64,000 nucleotides of DNA from Chloroflexota bacterium (GCA_016223085.1 JACRPS010000004.1:276484-340483), one strand, 5' to 3'; counted from the stretch's first letter, positions 51,472 through 61,674 are shown. Notes: a model not told the origin generated them from the sequence alone. Translations and numbers: made by a program.

Positions 51472-52608
51472 ATGTCATCGTCAAATCGCTTCATGCATAT
51501 CCCCAACCACAGTAATTCCGATAAAGAACAACGGAGTAAAAGTTTAACCAAACGGCAGTACGTTCGTTTCGCCTTTTACCGTATTGACCCTGTGTGGCGG
51601 CGGCTCTCCGGTGACGAACAGGCCGAGCAGAAGTGTGAATTGCTGGATACTATCCAGACGTTTAACCGTCGTATGCTGCTGCGTCCATATAGTCTGATGG
51701 GCACGCGAGCTGATGCAGAATTGCTGCTGTGGCTAATCGCTGAAAGCCCGGTCGTATTCCAGGAATTAGCGGTAGCAATCATGCGGACACGAATGGGGGC
51801 CTATCTCCAGATGGCCTATTCGTACTTCTCACAAACAAAACGTTCCATCTACGAAATCCGCAGCAGCAACAATGGGCATGAAGAGCGCCTGGTCGTGCAG
51901 CCATCAGATGCCAGGTATTTATTCGTATATCCCTTTATCAAAACGCGCGACTGGTATCAGATGTCTCGGGCAGCGCGCCAGGGAATGATGGATGAACATA
52001 TAGAAGTTGGGCGCAGGTATCCAGCGGTGAAGCTCAATACCACCTACTGCTTTGGCCTCGATGATTATGAATTTATTGTTGCTTTCGAAACTGATGAGCC
52101 ATCGGATTTTCTCGATCTGGTGCAAGACCTGCGGGAAACCGAAGCCAGCCGTTATACCAAGCAGGACACACCTCTTTTCTCCTGTATCAACATGCGGCTG
52201 GCCGAAGCCCTGGATGCGTTGGGTGGCCCGGCTATTGCTGAGCCTTTGGATGAGACCGAACGACCAAGACAGGAGTTGTGGACGGAAGCGTGTAGGTTAG
52301 ACGAAATTCCTCCCGGTGAAAGCCGCTTGGTTTATCACGATGGCAGACAGGTAGCCCTATTTAACGTAGATGGCCGCCTGTACGCTCTCAGCAATCGCTG
52401 CTCCCATGCGCGTGGGCCGTTAAGCGAAGGCCAAGTTGATACGGCTGAATGCACAGTGACCTGCCCATGGCATTATGCCAAGTATGACCTAGTAAGTGGC
52501 CGCGTTCTGGATGGCGTCGCCAGCGCGCCCGTAGAAAGTTTTGCTGTTGAGGTTCGGGACAGCATGATTTTCGTGGGAACGAAAATCGCCGCGCTGGTGA
52601 GCGAATAA
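51472..52608 (+). CDS. hemQ: Coproheme decarboxylase HemQ/ChdC fused to a Rieske domain
   Basis: A 378-residue fusion. Residues about 25-255 are a chlorite-dismutase-family HemQ: YVRFAFYRIDPVWRRLS, RYLFVYPFIKTRDWYQMS, and MMDEHIEVGRRYPAVKLNTT with the proximal His, then YCFGLDDYEFIVAFETDEPSDFLDLV. HemQ removes two propionate carboxyls from coproheme III to give heme b. Residues about 275-375 form a Rieske [2Fe-2S] domain with CSHARG and CPWHYAKYDL ligands. Rieske fusions to HemQ are uncommon and suggest an electron-transfer or oxidant-handling role. It is first in the heme operon, 8 bp before ferrochelatase. Confidence 0.9.
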   Translation: MSSSNRFMHIPNHSNSDKEQRSKSLTKRQYVRFAFYRIDPVWRRLSGDEQAEQKCELLDTIQTFNRRMLLRPYSLMGTRADAELLLWLIAESPVVFQELAVAIMRTRMGAYLQMAYSYFSQTKRSIYEIRSSNNGHEERLVVQPSDARYLFVYPFIKTRDWYQMSRAARQGMMDEHIEVGRRYPAVKLNTTYCFGLDDYEFIVAFETDEPSDFLDLVQDLRETEASRYTKQDTPLFSCINMRLAEALDALGGPAIAEPLDETERPRQELWTEACRLDEIPPGESRLVYHDGRQVALFNVDGRLYALSNRCSHARGPLSEGQVDTAECTVTCPWHYAKYDLVSGRVLDGVASAPVESFAVEVRDSMIFVGTKIAALVSE

Positions 52609-52616
52609 CTCTGATT

Positions 52617-53663
52617 ATGGAAAACTTGGTCACAACCCATCGACAATCGCTCCGAACGGAAGTGCAGCCTTATGACGCCCTGCTGGTGGTGTCCTTTGGC
52701 GGGCCGGAAGGTATGGATGAGGTCATTCCTTTCCTCGAAAATGTGCTGCGTGGACGTAATGTTCCACGACATCGGCTGGAAGAAGTAGCTGAGCACTATC
52801 GGTTATTCGGCGGCGTCAGCCCGCTGAATGCCCAGAACAAGGCACTGATCGCGGCATTGCAGACAGAACTGGAAACGTATGGGCCGAATCTACCCATTTA
52901 CTGGGGCAACCGCAACTGGCATCCCCTGCTAACGGATACACTTCGGCAGATGGCAGACGATGGCATTCAACGGGCGCTTGCCTTCTTCACGAGTGCCTAT
53001 AGCAGTTATTCGGGCTGCCGCCAGTACCGTGAAGACATCAGCCGTGCTCGTGCCGAAGTTGGCCCGAACGCTCCGCAGGTGGACAGACTACGTGTTTTTT
53101 ACAATCATCCAGGCTTTATCGAGCCGAATATCGAAAACACGCGCGCGGCCTTCGATCAATTACCGGTAGGACGGCGCGTATCAGCCGCCTTGCTTTTTAC
53201 GGCTCATAGCATCCCAGTAAGCATGGCGCGCGCTAGCGACTACGAGGCGCAGCTTCGTGAGGTCTGCCAGTTGGTTGCCAGTGGATTGGGACGCGACACT
53301 TGGGAACTGGTCTTCCAGAGCCGCAGCGGACCGCCGCACCAGCCCTGGCTGGAACCGGATGTGTGCAAGCGCCTGGAACAGTTGAAAGCTTACGGTGTGG
53401 AAGACACGGTGATTGTACCGATTGGCTTTATCTCCGACCATATGGAGGTTATCTACGATCTGGACACGGAAGCGACGCAGGTGGCAAATCGTATAGGTCT
53501 TAACTTGATACGTGCGAAGACCGTTGGCACACATCCAGCCTTCATCACCATGATTCGGGAACTAATTACCGAGCGTATGACCGAGAATCCGGTAAGGCGT
53601 TACCTGGGAACGCGTGGCCCCAGGCAAGACTTTTGCGCCGTAGACTGCTGCTTACCGGGTTGA
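52617..53663 (+). CDS. hemH: Ferrochelatase (coproporphyrin type likely)
   Basis: A 348-residue ferrochelatase: LLVVSFGGPEGMDEV at the N-terminus, HYRLFGGVSPLN, TAHSIPVSM with the metal-binding His, and PIGFISDHMEVIYDLDTEA with the second His/Glu site. It inserts Fe(II) into the porphyrin. Because hemQ is the neighbouring gene and no hemF/hemN is in the cluster, the substrate is probably coproporphyrin III (CpfC activity) rather than protoporphyrin IX. The C-terminus ends with several Cys (FCAVDCCLPG), which could bind an iron-sulfur cluster as in some ferrochelatases. Confidence 0.93.
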   Translation: MENLVTTHRQSLRTEVQPYDALLVVSFGGPEGMDEVIPFLENVLRGRNVPRHRLEEVAEHYRLFGGVSPLNAQNKALIAALQTELETYGPNLPIYWGNRNWHPLLTDTLRQMADDGIQRALAFFTSAYSSYSGCRQYREDISRARAEVGPNAPQVDRLRVFYNHPGFIEPNIENTRAAFDQLPVGRRVSAALLFTAHSIPVSMARASDYEAQLREVCQLVASGLGRDTWELVFQSRSGPPHQPWLEPDVCKRLEQLKAYGVEDTVIVPIGFISDHMEVIYDLDTEATQVANRIGLNLIRAKTVGTHPAFITMIRELITERMTENPVRRYLGTRGPRQDFCAVDCCLPG

Positions 53664-53682
53664 TTGTCATAGGGCGAAATGT

Positions 53683-53766
53683 GAAAAGTGTGACAAATAA
53701 CACTGTTGCTGTAACCATGATAGCCGTTATCCTTTTGGCATATTTGTGTAGATTTTCACACTTTTC
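53683..53766. promoter_or_regulatory. Inverted repeat upstream of the radical SAM gene
   Basis: GAAAAGTGTGA (53683-53693) and its exact complement TCACACTTTTC (53756-53766) flank 62 bp in the only sizeable gap of the heme operon (139 bp). It may be a paired regulator site or a long-range hairpin controlling the radical SAM gene. Confidence 0.4.
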
Positions 53767-53802
53767 TCGAAGCATTTAGAGATTTTATGAAGGATTTGGA
53801 TA

Positions 53803-54909
53803 ATGGACTATCCAGCGCCGCGCCTGATCTTCTGGGAAACCACCGCCGGATGCAACCTACACTGCATTCATTGTCGTAGGGTGACGGTTGCCGACCAACT
53901 AACTCCACAAGACCTGACCACTGAGGAAGCCTTTAAGCTGATTGACCAGATAGCCACTATCGGCAAGCCTGTGTTTGTGCTGTCCGGCGGTGAACCGCTG
54001 TTCCGCCCCGATATTTTTGAGATCGCTCGTTATGCATCGGATGCTAGGCTTCCGGTGGCGCTGGCAACCAATGGCACGCTGGTGGACGACGAAGTAGCCG
54101 CACGCGTGAAAGCCAGTGGAGTCAAACGGGTCAGTATCTCGTTTGATGGCGCGGATGCAACAACCCATGACGCTTTTCGTGGACTGGCAGGGTCGTTCGA
54201 GGCGACTATTCGTGGCTTTAAGGCGCTGCGGAGGGTTGGCCTGCCTGTGCAGATCAATACAACCGTTGCCCGGCACAATGAAGCGCAGCTTGAGGACATG
54301 CGGACGCTGGCGAAAGACTTGGGTGCTGTAGGACTCCACTTATTTCTGTTGGTTCCGGTTGGCTGCGGTGTGGAAATCGCCGACGAGCAGATGATTAATG
54401 CCCAGGAGTACGAGCGCGTTCTTAACTGGCTGTACGACGTAGAACAATCTGAACCGGATTTGCAATTAAAAGCGACGTGTGCCCCGCATTATTTCCGCGT
54501 GATGCGAGTTCGGCGGGCGGAAGAACGTCGGCAGGGCATTACGCGCGATCTGCCTGCCAGTCACGAACGACAAGTACACGGACACGGGCAGATGCACGCC
54601 GCGACCAAAGGCTGTCTGGCTGGTACAGGCGTATGTTTTGTATCCCATCGTGGCGAGGTTTTCCCGTGCGGATACCTGCCGCTTGAAGCCGGAAACGTGC
54701 GGCGTGAAGACTTTGGTTCAATCTGGCAGAGCAGTCCCTTGTTCACCGAACTTCGCAATCCCGATGTCCTTGAAGGCAAGTGCGGCATCTGCCAGTTTAA
54801 GACGCTGTGCAGCGGTTGCCGGGCGCGGGCGTATGGAGTCACTGGCAATTACCTTGCCGAAGAACCATTCTGCGCTTACCAACCGGAAACGCGCGAGGTT
54901 ATTCTGTAA
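53803..54909 (+). CDS. Radical SAM/SPASM protein, AhbD-like heme synthase candidate
   Basis: A 368-residue radical SAM protein. The cluster motif is CNLHCIHC (about 17-24) and the SAM-binding GGE motif is in LSGGEPLFRPD. The C-terminal SPASM region has Cys in KGCLAGTGVCF, FPCGYLP, and CGICQFKTLCSGCRARAYG. This layout and the gene neighbourhood match AhbD, which decarboxylates Fe-coproporphyrin III to heme without oxygen. A HemQ gene for the same step is in the same operon, so the organism may switch by oxygen supply. A role in d1-heme-like or peptide modification is the alternative. Confidence 0.8.
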   Translation: MDYPAPRLIFWETTAGCNLHCIHCRRVTVADQLTPQDLTTEEAFKLIDQIATIGKPVFVLSGGEPLFRPDIFEIARYASDARLPVALATNGTLVDDEVAARVKASGVKRVSISFDGADATTHDAFRGLAGSFEATIRGFKALRRVGLPVQINTTVARHNEAQLEDMRTLAKDLGAVGLHLFLLVPVGCGVEIADEQMINAQEYERVLNWLYDVEQSEPDLQLKATCAPHYFRVMRVRRAEERRQGITRDLPASHERQVHGHGQMHAATKGCLAGTGVCFVSHRGEVFPCGYLPLEAGNVRREDFGSIWQSSPLFTELRNPDVLEGKCGICQFKTLCSGCRARAYGVTGNYLAEEPFCAYQPETREVIL

Positions 54910-54932
54910 AGCCGGTGGCGGAGTAAAACATC

Positions 54933-56342
54933 GTGGCGATTATTCTCGTCGGACTCAACCATCGCACAGCACCTGTTGAACTGCGGGAGCAGCTTTCGCT
55001 ATCAGGCTGCGGGCTGGGGATGGCGCTGGAAGAATTGCAAGTCTACCAACCACTTGACCAGGACAATGCGTCGGAAGCGGGCTTGCAGGAGGCCGTGATT
55101 TTATCGACCTGCAACCGGCTGGAAATTTATGCGGAGACGACCAACATAGAATATGGTCGGCCACTCATTCAGCGTTTTCTCGGCCAACTGCAAAACATTC
55201 CGCCAGATGTTCTTCTTCCTCATCTGTATTTTCTGGAGAATGAGGCTGCCATACACCACTTGATGCGTGTAGCCGGCGGGCTGGATTCAATGATTCTGGG
55301 TGAACCGCAAATCCTCGGACAGGTGGCTCAGGCATTTAACGATGCACAGGCTGGAGGGATGACCGGGCCTGTACTGTCTCATCTGTTCGCGCGGGCTGTC
55401 CACGCTGGCAAGCGGGCGCGTACCGAAACTGACATCAGCCGCTATACGACTTCTGTCAGCCATGCTGCCGCATTGCTGGCATTGGAAAGGATGGGAAGAC
55501 TTGCCGATCGCCACGTCCTGATTGTCGGCGCTGGCGAAATGGCGGTGCTGGCAGCCCAAGCCATGCAGCGTAACAACGTGAGTGAAATCACTTTTATCAA
55601 CCGCACGTATAGCCGTGCTGAAGCGCTGGTCAAAAAGATGGGCGGTCGGGCAATGAACTGGCATCAACTTAAAGAGGCACTGGCGTGGGCCGATATTGTT
55701 GTCAGTGCAACCAGCGCACCGCATACGGTCATTTACGCTACTGACGTGCAGTCCAGCCTCGCTCAACGTGAAGGCCGGCCATTGCTGTTAATTGACATCG
55801 CCGTTCCACGCGATATTGAGGAATCGGTGCAGGATTTGCCCGGCGTGCAACGGTACGATATTGATGACCTTCGTTCCATTGTTGATACTAACCTGTCACA
55901 GCGTGAAGCCGCAATTCCCTTGGTCGAAGCTATCATCCGGCAGGAGACGGATTTCTTCCTGGAATGGCTGAACAGCCGTCAGGTTATACCCGTCATCACC
56001 AATTTGCAGCGGTGGGCCAAGACGATTGCGGAAAACGAGGTTGAGCAAGCGCTCAATCGTCTGAACGCACACGATCCACATACTGAGCAGGTGATTAACC
56101 GTCTTGCCAATCGGTTGGTGAGTAAGCTACTGCACGAACCTACCATGCGGCTAAAGCTACACGCTGCCGAGGGTAACGGGAATGGTTATGCGTATGCTAT
56201 GCGCGAACTGTTTGGACTGAACGAACTGGAACAGATTGAATGTAACCACCAAAGTCCGACCTGTGAACCGCCCACCTCTGATGGAACGCCTTCCATTTGC
56301 ACTTTGAAATGTATTATCCAGCCGGGGGAATCGTTCGTATGA
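54933..56342 (+). CDS. hemA: Glutamyl-tRNA reductase
   Basis: A 469-residue HemA starting at GTG 54933. The N-terminal catalytic domain has GLNHRTAPVELRE and the nucleophile Cys in ILSTCNRLEIYAE. SMILGEPQILGQV and the NADPH-binding VLIVGAGEMA follow, then the helical dimerisation domain (INRLANRLVSKLLHEPTMRLK). It reduces Glu-tRNA to glutamate-1-semialdehyde, the first committed step of heme synthesis. It ends with an ATGA overlap into hemC. About 40 residues at the C-terminus (from about 430, Pro/Thr-rich) extend past the usual end. Confidence 0.95.
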   Translation: MAIILVGLNHRTAPVELREQLSLSGCGLGMALEELQVYQPLDQDNASEAGLQEAVILSTCNRLEIYAETTNIEYGRPLIQRFLGQLQNIPPDVLLPHLYFLENEAAIHHLMRVAGGLDSMILGEPQILGQVAQAFNDAQAGGMTGPVLSHLFARAVHAGKRARTETDISRYTTSVSHAAALLALERMGRLADRHVLIVGAGEMAVLAAQAMQRNNVSEITFINRTYSRAEALVKKMGGRAMNWHQLKEALAWADIVVSATSAPHTVIYATDVQSSLAQREGRPLLLIDIAVPRDIEESVQDLPGVQRYDIDDLRSIVDTNLSQREAAIPLVEAIIRQETDFFLEWLNSRQVIPVITNLQRWAKTIAENEVEQALNRLNAHDPHTEQVINRLANRLVSKLLHEPTMRLKLHAAEGNGNGYAYAMRELFGLNELEQIECNHQSPTCEPPTSDGTPSICTLKCIIQPGESFV

Positions 56343-57280
56343 CTGGTGTAAAGCCAATCTGGCTGGGTACACGAGGGTCTGAGCTGGCGCGGTGGCAAAC
56401 GGACTACGTGTTAAACCTACTCAAAACTGCTTGGCCTAACCTGATCGCTGAAGTTGAGGTTATATCCACGCACGGTGACCGTGTGCTGGATACCCCACTT
56501 CCCCTCGTCGGTGGCAAGGGATTGTTTACGGCGGAACTTGAAACGGCGCTTCGCAGTGGAGAGATTGATCTGGCTGTTCACAGCCTGAAAGACCTGCCAA
56601 CCGAATCACCTGAAGGTTTGACCGTCGGCGCTATCCCAATACGCACCAATCCCACTGATGTACTGGTCAGCCGGAACAACCATACGCTGGAAACCCTGCC
56701 CACTAGAGCAACGGTTGGGACGAGCAGTCACCGCCGCGCCGCGCAGCTTTTGCACCTGCGCCCGGACATACAAGTCATAGATATTCGTGGCAATGTGGAT
56801 ACCCGCGTTCGCAAGGCACTTGACCCCAATGGCTCGTATGATGCAATTCTGCTGGCATATGCAGGACTGGAACGCCTGGGACGGCTGGACATGGTGAGCG
56901 AGGTGCTTGGGTTTGAGAACATGCTGCCCGCGCCGGGGCAGGGCGCGCTTGCAGTCCAATGCCGCCGTGAAACTGCGTCGTTAGACCTGCTTGCCCCAAT
57001 TCACAATGGACAGACAGCGGTCGCCGTCACTGCGGAAAGGGCTTTTCTGGCCGGGCTGGGCGGTGGCTGCACTGTGCCCGTCGGAGCATATGCCAGCGCC
57101 GATGATTCCGGCGTCTTTCGGCTGCGCGGGAGAGTGACCAGCATGGATGGTCGCCAGCAGATTGATGTTAGCGCGATATTAGAAGAGGCCAGCATGGAAG
57201 CGGCAGTTCGCGCCGGTACAGAACTGGCGCAACAAGCCCTTCAGCAAGGAGCAAACGTCCTGCTGGAGGCGGCGCAATGA
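56339..57280 (+). CDS. hemC: Porphobilinogen deaminase (hydroxymethylbilane synthase)
   Basis: A 313-residue HemC. The start at ATG 56339 overlaps the hemA stop by ATGA and has GGGGGA upstream. GTRGSELARWQTDYV begins the protein. GGKGLFTAELETAL and HSLKDLPT follow, and the Cys that carries the dipyrromethane cofactor is in GGGCTVPVGAYA. It joins four porphobilinogen units into hydroxymethylbilane. Its own stop overlaps the hemD start. Confidence 0.96.
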   Translation: MTGVKPIWLGTRGSELARWQTDYVLNLLKTAWPNLIAEVEVISTHGDRVLDTPLPLVGGKGLFTAELETALRSGEIDLAVHSLKDLPTESPEGLTVGAIPIRTNPTDVLVSRNNHTLETLPTRATVGTSSHRRAAQLLHLRPDIQVIDIRGNVDTRVRKALDPNGSYDAILLAYAGLERLGRLDMVSEVLGFENMLPAPGQGALAVQCRRETASLDLLAPIHNGQTAVAVTAERAFLAGLGGGCTVPVGAYASADDSGVFRLRGRVTSMDGRQQIDVSAILEEASMEAAVRAGTELAQQALQQGANVLLEAAQ

Positions 57281-58071
57281 TCGGCGCACTGGCTGGAAAG
57301 CGAGTGGTCAATACCCGCGCGCAGCACCAGGCGGCGGCGCTTGACCGATTGTTGGAAGCGAGAGGTGCTATCCCGCTGCCATACCCCTGTATCGCCATTG
57401 TTCCGCCAGAGGATAGCCGTGTGCTGGATGCAGCGCTTCGTGACGCAGCAACCGGCGGCTGTGATTGGCTGATACTGACCAGCACCAATACTGTCCTGGT
57501 TCTGTCCCACCGGCTTGAAGCCCTGGGGTTGTCGCTTCAAAATGTGACTGGCTTATCGGTAGTGGCAGTTGGCCCTTCGACAGCATCGCTGGTGCAAACG
57601 TTGCTCGGTCTGGAAGCGCAGGATGTGCCGGATGAATATATGGCGGAGGCGCTAGCTGACAGACTCCAACTCGCTGGCGGAACGCGGGTTTTATTGCCCC
57701 AATCGGCAATTGCGCGTTCAATGTTGGCGGATGCGCTGGCAGCGAAAGGCGCTGTGGTTCAAACCGTAGAAGCCTATCAGACGGTGTGTGGCAGCGGCGG
57801 CGCGGACATCCCTCATCTAGCTGCCGACGGACAGGTGGATATCATCATCTTCACCAGTTCCTCGACGGTCAACTACTTTCTGGAACGTTTTGACGGTGAA
57901 GGCGGCAATCGGAACGACTTGACAGGGATTTGTATGGCCTGCATTGGCCCGCAGACCGAACGTACAGCGCTTGATAATGGACTGGCTGTTTCCGTTATGC
58001 CAGCCAGCCACACCCTCAGTGGGCTGGTAACAGAACTGGAAACCTTTTATGAGAAACATGGAGTATCCTGA
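57277..58071 (+). CDS. hemD: Uroporphyrinogen-III synthase
   Basis: A 264-residue HemD, overlapping hemC by ATGA. It shows the family pattern of two alternating Rossmann-like domains: LAGKRVVNTRAQHQAAAL, DWLILTSTNTV, VVAVGPSTASLV, DIIIFTSSSTVNYFLERF and CIGPQTERTALDNGL. It closes and inverts ring D of hydroxymethylbilane. Sequence conservation in this family is low, and the call rests on both motifs and position in the operon. Confidence 0.93.
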   Translation: MIGALAGKRVVNTRAQHQAAALDRLLEARGAIPLPYPCIAIVPPEDSRVLDAALRDAATGGCDWLILTSTNTVLVLSHRLEALGLSLQNVTGLSVVAVGPSTASLVQTLLGLEAQDVPDEYMAEALADRLQLAGGTRVLLPQSAIARSMLADALAAKGAVVQTVEAYQTVCGSGGADIPHLAADGQVDIIIFTSSSTVNYFLERFDGEGGNRNDLTGICMACIGPQTERTALDNGLAVSVMPASHTLSGLVTELETFYEKHGVS

Positions 58072-58074
58072 CCA

Positions 58075-59136
58075 ATGGTTTTGACTAAAGAAACCAATCT
58101 CAACGGTGTGGTTACGACCTCCGCTGTGTTTCCGGCAGCCCGCCCCCGACGGTTGCGGCAAACCGATGCGCTACGCCGCATGATACGGGAGACAACGCTA
58201 GACCCGGCGGATTTTATTTTCCCGTTGTTTGTCCGCCCTGGAACGGATATTCAGCGACCGATTCTCTCGATGCCAGGGCAGTTCCAGTGGTCTGTCGACC
58301 GGCTGCCTGCCGAGGCGCGGAAGATTGCCAGCCTGGGAATACCGGGCGTCATCCTGTTTGGTATCCCTGAGACCAAAGACGCCTGTGGCAGCGAGAATTA
58401 CAATCCTCGTGGCATTGTGCCTCAGGCGATACGAGCAATTAAGGATGCCGTCCCTGATCTCGTCGTCATCTCGGACATGTGCTTCTGTGAATATACCGAT
58501 CACGGTCACTGTGGCATCATCAATCAGCCGGGGTACGACCACTATACACCGCTGCTGCCGGAAGGTTATCTGCTGAACGACCCCACGCTGAACCTGTTGG
58601 GGCGTGCATCTGTCGTCCATGCAGAAGCCGGGGCGGACATCATCGCACCATCCGGCATGATGGACGGTATGGTGCGAACGATTCGCTCCGCACTGGATAG
58701 CAATAACTACGACCACGTAACGATCATGAGCTACGCCGCCAAATATGCCAGCGGCTTTTACGGCCCGTTCCGTGACGCCGCTGAAAGCCCGCCGCAATTC
58801 GGAGACCGCAGCCAGTACCAGATGGATGTCGCAAACCGCCGCGAGGCGCTCAAGGAAGTGGCGCTTGATGTGGCCGAAGGCGCGGACATCCTGATGGTCA
58901 AGCCTGCGCTGCCCTATCTCGATATTCTAAGCGACGTTCGACAGGCGTATAACCTGCCGGTGGTAGCCTATCAGGTCAGTGGCGAATACGCGATGTTACA
59001 GGCGGCTGGTGCTAACGGCTGGCTTGATCTGCGTCGCTGCGCTCTCGAATCCCTTACTAGCATCAAACGGGCGGGCGCAGACATTATCCTGACCTACTTT
59101 GCACAGGACGCGGCCCGGTGGCTGAACGAGGGCTAA
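58075..59136 (+). CDS. hemB: Delta-aminolevulinic acid dehydratase (porphobilinogen synthase)
   Basis: A 353-residue HemB. The zinc-binding region is [17 protein letters not shown], so it is a Zn-dependent type. The two active-site Lys are in [17 protein letters not shown] and [26 protein letters not shown] and FVRPG are typical N-terminal features. It condenses two aminolevulinate molecules to porphobilinogen. It starts 3 bp after hemD. Confidence 0.97.
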   Translation: MVLTKETNLNGVVTTSAVFPAARPRRLRQTDALRRMIRETTLDPADFIFPLFVRPGTDIQRPILSMPGQFQWSVDRLPAEARKIASLGIPGVILFGIPETKDACGSENYNPRGIVPQAIRAIKDAVPDLVVISDMCFCEYTDHGHCGIINQPGYDHYTPLLPEGYLLNDPTLNLLGRASVVHAEAGADIIAPSGMMDGMVRTIRSALDSNNYDHVTIMSYAAKYASGFYGPFRDAAESPPQFGDRSQYQMDVANRREALKEVALDVAEGADILMVKPALPYLDILSDVRQAYNLPVVAYQVSGEYAMLQAAGANGWLDLRRCALESLTSIKRAGADIILTYFAQDAARWLNEG

Positions 59137-59138
59137 GC

Positions 59139-60215
59139 ATGGAAAATGAGCAAATCCTGAACGAGGGTACAGGAACCCGCGCTAATAATCGTTTCCTGAT
59201 GGCTTGCCAGCGTCAGCCTGTCGACGCAACCCCAATTTGGCTGATGCGCCAGGCTGGACGCTATATGGCCGAGTATCGCCAACTGCGTGAGAAATACAGC
59301 ATTCTGGAGATCATCAAAACGCCAGAACTGGCCTACGAAGTTACTATGCAGCCGATCAACGCCTTTGATCTGGACGCGGCGATCATCTTTGCGGACATTC
59401 TGCCGCCCCTGGCAGGCATGGGGTTGGAATTGGATTTTGTAAAGGGCGAGGGGCCAGCCATCTACAACCCGATTCGCAGCACGAGCGATGTTGATCAATT
59501 GCACGTATCACCACCGGAAGAAACATTGTGGTTCACGCTGGAAGCGATCAAACTGGCGCGGAAAGAACTCGACAGCCGAGGCATACCGCTGATTGGCTTC
59601 AGCGGCGCGCCGTTTACGCTGGCAAGCTACGCAATTGAAGGCGGCAGCAGCCGCAATCATCTCCATGTCAAAGGGCTGATGATGAGCGACCCTGAAGCGT
59701 GGGATCGCCTGATGACCAAACTGAGTGATGTGGTTGGCAATTACCTGCTGGCGCAGGCGCGCGCCGGAGCACAGGCGCTCCAGCTTTTTGATAGCTGGGT
59801 CGGTGAACTCAGCCCTAGTGATTACGAGTGTTATGTTATGCCCTACAGTCGTCGCGCGATGGAGATTGCCCGCCCCGGAGGCGTGCCGATCATCCACTTT
59901 GGCACGAACACCAGTGGGATGCTGGAACTGATTCGGGATGCAGGCGGCGACATAATCGGGGTGGACTGGCGCATCAACCTGAATGATGCGTGGGAGCGGC
60001 TCGGCTCGGACGTAGCCGTGCAGGGCAATCTTGACCCAGTAGCTCTGTTCGCTCCCTGGCCTGCCTTGCAAAATCGCGCACGACAGGTGCTTGATCAAGC
60101 AGGCGGGCGATCCGGACATATCTTTAACCTCGGTCATGGCATCCTGCCGAATACGCCAGTGGATAACGTCAGGCGGCTGGTGGACTTTGTCCATGAATAC
60201 ACGGCCAAACATTGA
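59139..60215 (+). CDS. hemE: Uroporphyrinogen decarboxylase
   Basis: A 358-residue HemE starting at ATG 59139, 2 bp after the hemB stop. The signature PIWLMRQAGRYMAEYRQLR has the two active-site Arg. Asp in FADILPPLAGMG, LIGFSGAPFTLASYAIEGG, and the C-terminal GNLDPVALFAPW and FNLGHGILPNTP are all present. It converts uroporphyrinogen III to coproporphyrinogen III, where the coproporphyrin branch departs. Confidence 0.97.
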   Translation: MENEQILNEGTGTRANNRFLMACQRQPVDATPIWLMRQAGRYMAEYRQLREKYSILEIIKTPELAYEVTMQPINAFDLDAAIIFADILPPLAGMGLELDFVKGEGPAIYNPIRSTSDVDQLHVSPPEETLWFTLEAIKLARKELDSRGIPLIGFSGAPFTLASYAIEGGSSRNHLHVKGLMMSDPEAWDRLMTKLSDVVGNYLLAQARAGAQALQLFDSWVGELSPSDYECYVMPYSRRAMEIARPGGVPIIHFGTNTSGMLELIRDAGGDIIGVDWRINLNDAWERLGSDVAVQGNLDPVALFAPWPALQNRARQVLDQAGGRSGHIFNLGHGILPNTPVDNVRRLVDFVHEYTAKH

Positions 60216-60225
60216 GGACAAGATC

Positions 60226-61674
60226 ATGCAAGTCACAGCCGACTCAAAACACGTTGTCATCATCGGTGGGGGTATCTCCGGCCTGAGTACCGCCTGGTAT
60301 TTGCAGCAGACCCGTACAACGGGACTGAATATCCGGTACACCGTACTGGAACAATCGAACCGATGGGGCGGTAAGGTGCTGACTGAGCAGGTTGAGGGTG
60401 TGGATGGTGTGCCGTTTGTGGTGGAAGCGGGACCGGATTCGTTCCTCACACAGAAACCCTGGGCGCTGCAACTGGCACGTGAAGTCGGCCTCGCAGATCA
60501 CCTGCTGGGAACAAACGATCACCAGCGCAACGTGTATGTACTCAACAAAGGCAAGCCGGTGGTTTTACCGGATGGCGTGCTGCTGATCGTGCCAACCAAA
60601 TTCACGCCATTTGCTCTGTCGCCGCTGATTTCGCCTCTGGGCAAACTCCGTATGGGGCTTGACCTGTTGATTCCACCGAAAAAAGATGACGATGACGAAA
60701 CGCTGGCTGATTTTGTGCGACGGCGGTTGGGGAGTGAGGCACTGGACAAGATTGCCGAGCCGCTGATGTCGGGTATCTATAACGCCGAGTCGGAGCGGCA
60801 GAGTATCCTGGCGACGTTTCCACGTTTCCGGCAGTTGGAACGCGATCACGGCAGCCTGATTCGTGGAATGCTGGCATCGCGACGAAATCACAGCAGCAAC
60901 GGCCACGTGTCGAAGAAACGGCTTTCGGCTTTTATGTCATTACAGAACGGCACGCAAGAATTAATCACTGCGCTGGTTAACCACCTTGATGGTGCTTTGC
61001 GCTTGGGTGTTCAGGTGCGTCAGCTTGCACCTCGTTCAGACAGTGGCTATACGTTAACCCTCAATAACGGTGAAACGCTGAACGCCGACCTGGTGGTGAT
61101 GACTACTCCTGCCTATACCTCCGCCGATCTCGTGCGATCTTTCGCGCCTGTTGCTGCCAATCAACTCGCGGCTATCCGGTATGTCAGTACGGGTACGGTT
61201 TCGCTGGCCTTCCATGAAGCGGACATTCAGCGCCCATTGAACGGCTTTGGCGTTGTCATCCCGCAGAGTGAAGGGCGTCCGATCAATGCCATCACGGTAT
61301 CGTCCACCAAATTTGATCATCGCGCGCCGGAAGGTTATGCGCTGTTGCGCGTCTTTTTTGGTGGTTCGCGCAGCCCGGAGTCATTCGCCTTGGATGACGA
61401 AACGCTGCTGCGCGTGGTACAGGACGAACTGAGGACTATCCTGGGTATTGAAGCTGTCCCCCTGTTTCATCGTATTTTCCGCTGGCATCGTGCCAATCCC
61501 CAGTATGATCTCGACCATCTGGAACGAGTCAGCCAGATCGAGGCTTCCCTGCCAGAGGGGCTTTTTGTGACCGGCAGTGCCTATCGTGGCGTTGGTATGC
61601 CTGACTGCGTTTACCAAGCGCAGCAAACCGCACAGCAGGTAATGACCTACCTTAACGAACGAGTGATCGTATGA
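60226..61674 (+). CDS. hemY: HemY/CgoX-type coproporphyrinogen/protoporphyrinogen oxidase
   Basis: A 482-residue FAD-dependent oxidase. I use ATG 60226, 10 bp after hemE, with GAGGACAAG upstream. The N-terminal dinucleotide motif is [34 protein letters not shown] and [22 protein letters not shown] are typical of the family, and the C-terminal FAD contact is [17 protein letters not shown]. With HemQ and no hemF/hemN nearby, it most likely oxidises coproporphyrinogen III to coproporphyrin III (CgoX). Confidence 0.94.
   Translation: MQVTADSKHVVIIGGGISGLSTAWYLQQTRTTGLNIRYTVLEQSNRWGGKVLTEQVEGVDGVPFVVEAGPDSFLTQKPWALQLAREVGLADHLLGTNDHQRNVYVLNKGKPVVLPDGVLLIVPTKFTPFALSPLISPLGKLRMGLDLLIPPKKDDDDETLADFVRRRLGSEALDKIAEPLMSGIYNAESERQSILATFPRFRQLERDHGSLIRGMLASRRNHSSNGHVSKKRLSAFMSLQNGTQELITALVNHLDGALRLGVQVRQLAPRSDSGYTLTLNNGETLNADLVVMTTPAYTSADLVRSFAPVAANQLAAIRYVSTGTVSLAFHEADIQRPLNGFGVVIPQSEGRPINAITVSSTKFDHRAPEGYALLRVFFGGSRSPESFALDDETLLRVVQDELRTILGIEAVPLFHRIFRWHRANPQYDLDHLERVSQIEASLPEGLFVTGSAYRGVGMPDCVYQAQQTAQQVMTYLNERVIV

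Noticed and set aside
61200..61320. GTCATCCC in the heme oxidase gene as a third att copy
   Set aside because: Only a partial match to the 13-bp core inside a conserved coding region.
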